From positions 1 to 8,654 of the forward strand of contig JAABSN010000143.1 of NCBI GenBank assembly GCA_011390385.1: a stretch of DNA of 8,654 nucleotides. Reading direction: 5' to 3'. Made by a program: the position numbers and the translations under genes. The DNA comes from Thioalkalivibrio nitratireducens (GTDB taxonomy: Bacteria; Pseudomonadota; Gammaproteobacteria; Ectothiorhodospirales; Ectothiorhodospiraceae). How positions within the stretch are numbered: the first letter of the stretch is position 1; every line of letters starts with the position of its first letter. Of the stretch, positions 1 to 8,654 are shown piece by piece. Under the pieces are notes generated by a model. The model had not been told where the DNA came from. It saw nothing but the letters and a program-made list of their open reading frames with translations, and searched no databases.

Positions 1-155
1 CCTTAGGGAAAGTTTTGAGTAAAGTCGAAATCTGGAAAGTCGAAATGGGGATGTTGGGGGAGACTGCAGACTTGTTTCTGAATCGTAATCCGCTCTCGTC
101 GCCGCTCTCGTTGACCGATACCTGTAGATTGTGCATTGCCAGACCAAAGAGAGCC
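1..155. other. Non-coding stretch left of the GrpB-like remnant
   Basis: Apart from the 15-base tandem repeat and the left arm of the inverted repeat, I see no gene, RNA gene or terminator here. Its base composition is visibly less GC-rich than the operon (27 G/C of 60 at 1-60). Together with 156-446 it forms about 450 bases of probably non-functional or repeat DNA. Confidence 0.5.
21..50 (+). repeat. Two tandem 15-base units containing AAAGTCGAAAT
   Basis: Units at 21-35 and 36-50 agree at 13 of 15 bases, with AAAGTCGAAAT identical in both. Read as protein it gives SKVEIWKVEMGM, a lysine-valine-glutamate pattern that often appears when intergenic A/G-rich repeats are translated, so the short plus-strand frame over it is not taken as a gene. 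Confidence 0.6.
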
Positions 156-212
156 CTACGGCACACATGCGCACCTCAAGGACTCCGGCGGACGAGAGCG
201 GCGACGAGAGCG
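91..212. repeat. Perfect 21-bp inverted repeat with an 80-base spacer
   Basis: The arms are at 91-111 and 192-212, perfectly complementary over 21 bases. They are built of the same tandem 12-base unit as the structure at 8344-8418 but with G instead of A at two places per arm (ACGAGAGCGGCG). The arms are in the opposite order: here the pyrimidine-rich arm comes first on the plus strand. A third, imperfect unit (CGACGAG) follows at 214-221. The spacer shows no gene. Confidence 0.85.
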
Positions 213-446
213 AGCGACGAGTGAAAGCAAAGCATTCAGTTTATCCGAATAATCTTTCTCTTCCTGAAACATGCCAGGCCACAGCGGATCGTATGGCACA
301 ACGGCAACAACGTCCTTCACAACCCGGGCAACTTTCGCTTCAAGTCTAACGGCTTCGGTCAAGGCTACTCCGGAAACTGATAGCTCACCAGATCCGTTCA
401 GGACAACGATTTCCTGACGCACGAGCGTATCAATAATTTTCGACAC
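156..446 (-). pseudogene. Weak reading frame with a GrpB-like piece, probably a remnant
   Basis: An open frame of 96 codons from a GTG at 446, one base after the toxin stop. Residues about 47-70 (VVAVVPYDPLWPGMFQEEKD and a few more) resemble the first conserved block of GrpB/UPF0157 family proteins, which are about 170 residues long and usually open with a VVPYDPxWP motif. After about residue 75 the frame runs into the ACGAG-type repeat and becomes arginine-rich (ARSRRRSRPP), and nothing GrpB-like continues to the left. Residues 1-45 match nothing I recognise. The likeliest reading is a gene cut off by repeat insertion or rearrangement. The alternatives are a real small gene translated with the toxin, or chance. 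There is no clear Shine-Dalgarno sequence. Confidence 0.3.
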
Positions 447-447
447 T

Positions 448-777
448 TCATCTTAATCCAGTTTCTTTTGGAACAAGACGTTGATCGAGCAGATAGGAGC
501 GGAGCAGGCGCTCTGCTCGCATTATGTGGAGAATATAGACAATGGCCTCCTCAATCCGGTAAAAGATGCGGCAGGGCGGCACAACAATCTCACGATAAGG
601 CGAGCGAGAAAGTTCAGGCGGTCGTTTCCCTGACTCCGGGTGGGCTTCAAGTCGTCCGACCCGATCAAATACCTTCTGCACATACCGCGACGCAGCCAAA
701 GGATCGTCCAAGGCGATATACTCGGCGATGTCATCAAGATCCTGCAGCGCAGGTTCCGTCCAAATCAGCCGAGCCAC
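448..777 (-). CDS. Type II toxin, ParE/RelE superfamily
   Basis: A protein of 109 residues, at the long end of the usual 90-105. Seen: the N-terminal strand and two helices, IWTEPALQDLDDIAEYIA and DDPLAASRYVQKVFDRVGRL, the HPESGKRPPEL turn, and the C-terminal sheet pattern YREIVVPPCRIFYRIEEA (61-78) with IVYILHIMRAERLL (79-92). These match the ParE/plasmid-stabilisation branch. R70, R74 and R87 lie where basic residues of the family sit. ParE members poison DNA gyrase and RelE members cleave mRNA; the sequence leans to ParE, but the target is not proven. The GTG start at 777 has GGAGG 8 bases upstream. The gene is intact and paired with a cognate antitoxin, so the module is probably active. 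The C-terminal 15 residues (LLDQRLVPKETGLR region) extend past the usual fold. Confidence 0.85.
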   Translation of the reverse strand: MARLIWTEPALQDLDDIAEYIALDDPLAASRYVQKVFDRVGRLEAHPESGKRPPELSRSPYREIVVPPCRIFYRIEEAIVYILHIMRAERLLRSYLLDQRLVPKETGLR

Positions 778-1022
778 TTGCTCATCCTCCGCTTGGCCTC
801 CGCTTGCGATAGTGTGCGCTTTTCTAGAACCGCGCGCTCTCCGCGCGCGATGCCTTCCAGAATTTTCATGCGGGTGTGCATAAACTCATAGGATTCCACG
901 TCCACTAGGTAGGCAGACGGTTTCCCGTGTTCCGTAATGAGCACCGGCTCGCCCGTGTCGTGGAGGTCGGCTAAGACGCGAGTTGCTTTCCTTTTCAGTG
1001 TTGTTACGAGTTCTGTTTTCAT
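765..1022 (-). CDS. Type II antitoxin, Phd/YefM family
   Basis: A protein of 85 residues. Seen: an N-terminal part shaped like the Phd/YefM fold, with a short helix around TTLKRKATRVLADLHDTGEP, then the characteristic strand and turn VLITEHGKPSAYLVDVESYE (28-45 region), and a basic, helical C-terminal tail (KILEGIARGERAVLEKRTLSQAEAKRRMSKWLG) that should wrap around the toxin. Family role: it neutralises the partner toxin and represses the shared promoter. The ATG at 1022 is preferred over a TTG at 1028 because MKTELV is a typical family start; neither has a Shine-Dalgarno sequence, which fits a leaderless mRNA. It overlaps the toxin gene by 13 bases and lies 36 bases after glgB on the same strand. 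The symbol is left empty because phd, yefM and relB names cannot be separated here. Confidence 0.85.
   Translation of the reverse strand: MKTELVTTLKRKATRVLADLHDTGEPVLITEHGKPSAYLVDVESYEFMHTRMKILEGIARGERAVLEKRTLSQAEAKRRMSKWLG
786..790 (-). promoter_or_regulatory. Ribosome binding site of the toxin within the antitoxin gene (decides a GTG start)
   Basis: GGAGG on the minus strand lies 8 bases before the GTG at 777, inside the last antitoxin codons. This supports the GTG start and coupled translation of toxin after antitoxin. Confidence 0.7.
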
Positions 1023-1026
1023 AATC

Positions 1027-1048
1027 AAGTGATACTATAGTGACACTT
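1027..1048. promoter_or_regulatory. 22-bp imperfect palindrome over the promoter, candidate antitoxin operator
   Basis: The site reads AAGTG, two bases, ACTATAGT, two bases, CACTT. It is perfectly symmetric except for the two-base pairs at 1032-1033 and 1042-1043. It covers the proposed -10 and most of the spacer. Phd/YefM antitoxins are known to bind palindromes in their own promoter together with the toxin and repress it, so this is the obvious operator. Symmetry and position are seen; the binding is inferred from the family. Confidence 0.6.
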
Positions 1049-1057
1049 CGATGTCAA
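1029..1057 (-). promoter_or_regulatory. Sigma-70-like promoter of the toxin-antitoxin pair
   Basis: On the minus strand a perfect -35 hexamer, TTGACA (1052-1057), is followed after exactly 17 bases by TATCAC (1029-1034), 4 of 6 matches to the -10 consensus. The -35 begins one base after the glgB stop codon. The antitoxin ATG at 1022 lies only 6 bases past the -10, so the message would be leaderless or nearly so. TATAGT, 12 bases after TTGACA, is a better -10 by itself but is wrongly spaced. Confidence 0.55.
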
Positions 1058-1058
1058 T

Positions 1059-2983
1059 TCATTCCGAGTCGGCCTTGAAAATGAGGATTCCCAGGGGCGG
1101 GAGGGTGACGGAGAGGGAGTAGTCGAAGCGGTCGCCAAAGGGGATGGGGGCGGCGGTGGCGGCGCCCATGTTGCCCTGGCCGCTGCCGCCGTATTCCCGG
1201 GCGTCGCTGTTGAGGACCTCGCGCCAGACGCCGTCCTGCGGCACACCGAGGCGGTAGTTGTGGCGCGGCACGGGGGTGAAGTTGCAGACGATGACCATCC
1301 CCGCCGACGGGCTCTCGCCGCGGCGCAGGTAGCTGAGCACGCTCTGCTCGCTGTCATGGCAGTCGATCCATTCGAAGCCGCACGGATCGTTGTCCAGCTC
1401 ATAGAGGTCGGCTTCCTCGCGATACAGGCGGCTGACGTCCTGCACCCAGCGCCAGAGGCCATGATGCCGCTCCTGTTCGAGCAGATGCCAGTCGAGCGAC
1501 TGGTCATGGTTCCACTCCCGCTGCTGCCCGAACTCGCAGCCCATGAAGAGCAACTTCTTTCCCGGATGGGTGAACTGGTAGCCCATCAGTAGACGCAAAC
1601 TGGCGAAGGACTGCCACTGGTCGCCGGCCATTTTCCCGAGCAGCGACCCCTTGCCGTGCACCACCTCGTCATGTGAGAGCGGCAGCACGAAGTTCTCCGC
1701 GAAGCCGTACCAGATGGCGAAGGTGAGCAGGTCATGGTGAAATTTGCGATGCACCGGATCGTTGGCAAAGTAGCTCAGCGTGTCATGCATCCAGCCCATC
1801 TTCCACTTGGCGGTGAATCCCAGCCCCCCGACCTTGGTGTCGCGACTGACCATCGGCCACGAGGTGGACTCCTCGGCGATGGTGACGGCATGCGGGGCGG
1901 CGGTATGAATGCGGTCGTTGAGCACGCGCAGGAATGCGACCGCCTCGAGGTCTTCGCGCCCGCCCTGCGGGTTCGGAATCCACTCGCCCTCGTTGCGCGA
2001 GTAATCGAGATAGAGCATCGAGGCGACGGCATCGACGCGGATCCCGTCCACGTGATAGCGGTCCAGCCAGAAGAGCGCACTACTGGTCAGAAAGGCCTTC
2101 ACCTCATTGCGACCATAGTTGAAGATGTAGCTTTTCCAGTCCGGATGGAAACCGCGCCGCTCGTCCTGGTGCTCGTACAGGGCGGTCCCGTCGAACGAGA
2201 CGAGTCCATGCCCATCAACCGCGAAATGCGACGGGACCCAATCGAGGATCACACCGATCCCGTGCTGGTGCAGCATGTCAATGAGATACATGAAATCCTC
2301 GCCCGTGCCGTAGCGGCGACTGGGGGCGAAAAAGGAACAGACCTGATAGCCCCAGGAGCCATAGAACGGGTGCTCCATGAGCGGCATGAACTCCACATGC
2401 GTGAAGCCCAGCTCGCGCACGTAGGCCGGAAGCTGCTCGGCCAGCTCGCGGTAGGTCAGAAAGCGTTCCGGCTCGGCGGGATCGCGCCGCCACGAGCCGA
2501 GGTGGACCTCGTAGATGCTCATTGGTTGATGCAACGGGTTCTTGACGGCCGCCTGCGCGGCACGCCATTCATCGTCCTGCCAGGTGTAGTCCAGCGCGCT
2601 GACGACAGACGCCGTCTTCGGCGGGCATTCGGTCTGGAAAGCGTAGGGGTCGGCTTTCTCCTGCACGCTCCCCTCCCCACCCGATTCGATGGCATACTTG
2701 TAGTGTGTGCCGGCTGCAAGCCCTGGGATATGGCATTCCCAGATCCCGGACTGATCCTGCCGGGCCTGCATGGGATGCGCATCGCGCGACCAGCCGTTGA
2801 AATCGCCGATGACGTCCACGCGCCGTGCGTTCGGCGCCCAGACGGCGAACGTGACGCCCTGCGGCTCGCCATCCGCACCGGTAATGATATGGGCTCCCAG
2901 CTTGTCGTACAGCCGGAAGTGATTGCCTTCCTTGAACAGGTATACATCGTGATCGGTCAACAGACTGGTATTTGTGGTGTTCT

Positions 2984-2987
<4 letters not shown>
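1059..2987 (-). CDS. glgB: 1,4-alpha-glucan branching enzyme (GlgB)
   Basis: A protein of 642 residues, the length of branching enzymes with a single N-terminal carbohydrate-binding module (E. coli GlgB, with an extra N1 domain, is 728). It cuts an alpha-1,4-glucan and re-attaches the piece by an alpha-1,6 bond. Seen: CBM48 at about 20-125 (FAVWAPNARRVDVIGDFNGW), then the GH13_9 barrel with YEVHLGSW (159-166), region I LDWVPSHF (D249, H254), nucleophile D319 in GIRVDAVASMLYLDYSR, acid/base E372 in TIAEESTSWP, and D440 in LPLSHDEVVHGKGSL. The C-terminal beta domain ends with PPLGILIFKADSE. The ATG overlaps the treS-mak stop as ATGA, the usual sign of coupled translation. It is the last gene of the operon; no terminator hairpin with a U-run is visible after its TGA, so transcription may continue into the toxin-antitoxin pair. 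Confidence 0.97.
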
Positions 2988-8249
<5,262 letters not shown>

Positions 8250-8255
8250 CTTGCT

Positions 8256-8261
8256 TCCTCT
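8256..8261 (-). promoter_or_regulatory. Ribosome binding site of glgE (decides the start)
   Basis: AGAGGA on the minus strand lies 6 bases before the ATG at 8249. The upstream in-frame ATG at 8279 would add ten hydrophilic residues (MDHETERGSK) and has no comparable site in front of it, so the start at 8249 is preferred. Confidence 0.75.
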
Positions 8262-8287
8262 TTCCGTTTCGTGGTCCATCCAAAATT

Positions 8288-8326
8288 ACTTGCAAGTGGT
8301 TTTGCTTTCCTGTGCACAACATGTTG
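8288..8326. promoter_or_regulatory. Cluster of short perfect palindromes upstream of glgE, candidate operator region
   Basis: Three perfect palindromes sit between the repeat hairpin and glgE: ACTTGCAAGT at 8288-8297, TGTGCACA at 8311-8318, and CAACATGTTG at 8317-8326, which shares two bases with the second. They end 38 bases before the glgE ATG. Short symmetric sites in such a place are what a dimeric repressor or activator would bind, and TTGCAA cores occur in some sugar-regulator operators. I could not find a convincing sigma-70 -35/-10 pair on the minus strand here, so the glgE promoter itself is unassigned. The functional reading is inference; the palindromes are directly visible. Confidence 0.35.
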
Positions 8327-8343
8327 ACTTCCTATTCCGGTTT

Positions 8344-8418
8344 ACGAGAACGGCGACGAGAACGGATTACGAGTTAGAGGGAACCACAATCGTTCACCGT
8401 TCTCGTCGCCGTTCTCGT
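8344..8418. repeat. Perfect 22-bp inverted repeat in the malQ-glgE gap
   Basis: The arms are at 8344-8365 and 8397-8418, perfectly complementary over 22 bases, with a 31-base loop. Each arm contains two copies of a 12-base unit (ACGAGAACGGCG, then ACGAGAACGG), so the structure is a palindromic pairing of short tandem repeats. It starts 20 bases past the malQ stop. On the malQ/glgE transcript it would form a strong GC-rich hairpin. No U-run follows it on either strand, so it is not a textbook intrinsic terminator. It could be a REP/BIME-like dispersed element, an mRNA 3'-end protector for malQ, or a partial transcription barrier. A sister structure with coordinated base changes lies at 91-212. 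Confidence 0.85.
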
Positions 8419-8438
8419 TCACCGAGCCCCACCACATT

Positions 8439-8654
8439 TCATTTGACGTCCCCTCCCCGTCCATAGATTGCCGTAAGTTTCTTCAAGCGGTCCCGGACGC
8501 TTGTGGAGAGCGCTGCCGATCGTACGCGCCAGCGCCAGTTGCCGGTCGCGCTTCCGGGTCGGTTCATGCGCGCCTCCGCCCCCAGCCCCAGGATATCCTG
8601 CAAGGGGAACACGGCCAGATCCGCGGGTGAGGCCATGACCTGGCGGACCATCTC
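8439..8654 (-). CDS. malQ: 4-alpha-glucanotransferase (amylomaltase), C-terminal end only
   Basis: These are the last 71 codons of a gene that begins beyond the right edge; the frame is open to the end of the window. The enzyme is a GH77 disproportionating enzyme that moves alpha-1,4-glucan segments between malto-oligosaccharides in the cytoplasm. Seen: the C-terminal family signature FPLQDILGLGAEARMNRPG, followed after a few residues by GNWRWR, then a charged tail ending in GRGGDVK and TGA at 8439. This block is very well conserved in bacterial MalQ, so the call is firm although the catalytic residues lie outside the window. It is codirectional with glgE, 189 bases upstream of it, which suits a shared role in glycogen and maltodextrin turnover. 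Whether malQ and glgE share a transcript cannot be settled from sequence, because an inverted repeat lies between them. Confidence 0.93.
   Translation of the reverse strand, partial: EMVRQVMASPADLAVFPLQDILGLGAEARMNRPGSATGNWRWRVRSAALSTSVRDRLKKLTAIYGRGGDVK

Noticed and set aside
91..221. CRISPR array
   Set aside because: There are only two inverted copies with internal 12-base tandem units and no regularly spaced direct repeats.
15..349. Short plus-strand frames at 15-224 and 131-349 as genes
   Set aside because: They are made largely of the AAAGTCGAAAT and ACGAG repeats, overlap each other in different frames, and have no recognisable domain.
8324..8352. Plus-strand TTGACT at 8324-8329 as a promoter
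   Set aside because: No -10-like hexamer lies 16-18 bases downstream, and no plus-strand gene follows.
8344..8418. Rho-independent terminator of malQ
   Set aside because: The stem is strong, but no T-run follows the hairpin on the transcribed strand.

Overview
The window carries a GlgE-type glycogen (alpha-glucan) synthesis operon on the minus strand. A malQ gene lies upstream of it, cut off by the window edge, and a small type II toxin-antitoxin pair lies directly downstream. The organism is a bacterium with a GC-rich core genome: a hand count gives 42 G/C of 60 at 7561-7620 inside glgE, against 28 of 60 at 961-1020 in the antitoxin start region. Protein content alone does not fix the taxon. 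Arrays of ACGAG-type units and AAAGTCGAAAT-type units between genes recall intergenic repeats of some PVC-group bacteria (Kiritimatiellota/Verrucomicrobiota), but this is an impression from memory with low confidence.

Layout, read right to left in the direction of transcription. (1) 8654-8439: the last 71 codons of malQ (4-alpha-glucanotransferase). (2) 8438-8250: a non-coding gap of 189 bases with a perfect 22-bp inverted repeat and short palindromes just upstream of glgE. (3) 8249-6273: glgE. (4) 6289-2984: a trehalose synthase-maltokinase fusion (treS-mak/pep2), starting at TTG and overlapping glgE by 17 bases. (5) 2987-1059: glgB, overlapping treS-mak by 4 bases (ATGA). (6) 1058-1023: a compact promoter/operator. 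(7) 1022-765 and 777-448: a Phd/YefM-type antitoxin and a ParE/RelE-type toxin, overlapping by 13 bases. (8) 446-156: a weak reading frame with a GrpB-like piece, apparently broken by repeat sequence. (9) 155-1: non-coding repeat-bearing DNA.

How the genes work together (known pathway): TreS isomerises trehalose to maltose, the fused maltokinase phosphorylates maltose to alpha-maltose-1-phosphate, GlgE adds the maltosyl unit to a growing alpha-1,4-glucan, and GlgB adds alpha-1,6 branches. MalQ next door rearranges short malto-oligosaccharides. The overlapping starts, each with a clear Shine-Dalgarno sequence, indicate one polycistronic message with coupled translation. All catalytic residues expected of the four activities are present, so the operon looks functional.

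The metabolic operon is a known system, and I see no clearly new enzymatic system. The most unusual signal is a repeat family: four copies of a 20-base core, CGAGARCGGCGACGAGARCG, arranged as two perfect inverted repeats, one at each end of the window. The two loci differ at the R positions (G at one, A at the other), but both arms agree within each locus, so pairing is kept. The second notable signal is the operator-promoter squeezed between glgB and the antitoxin, which predicts a nearly leaderless autoregulated mRNA.
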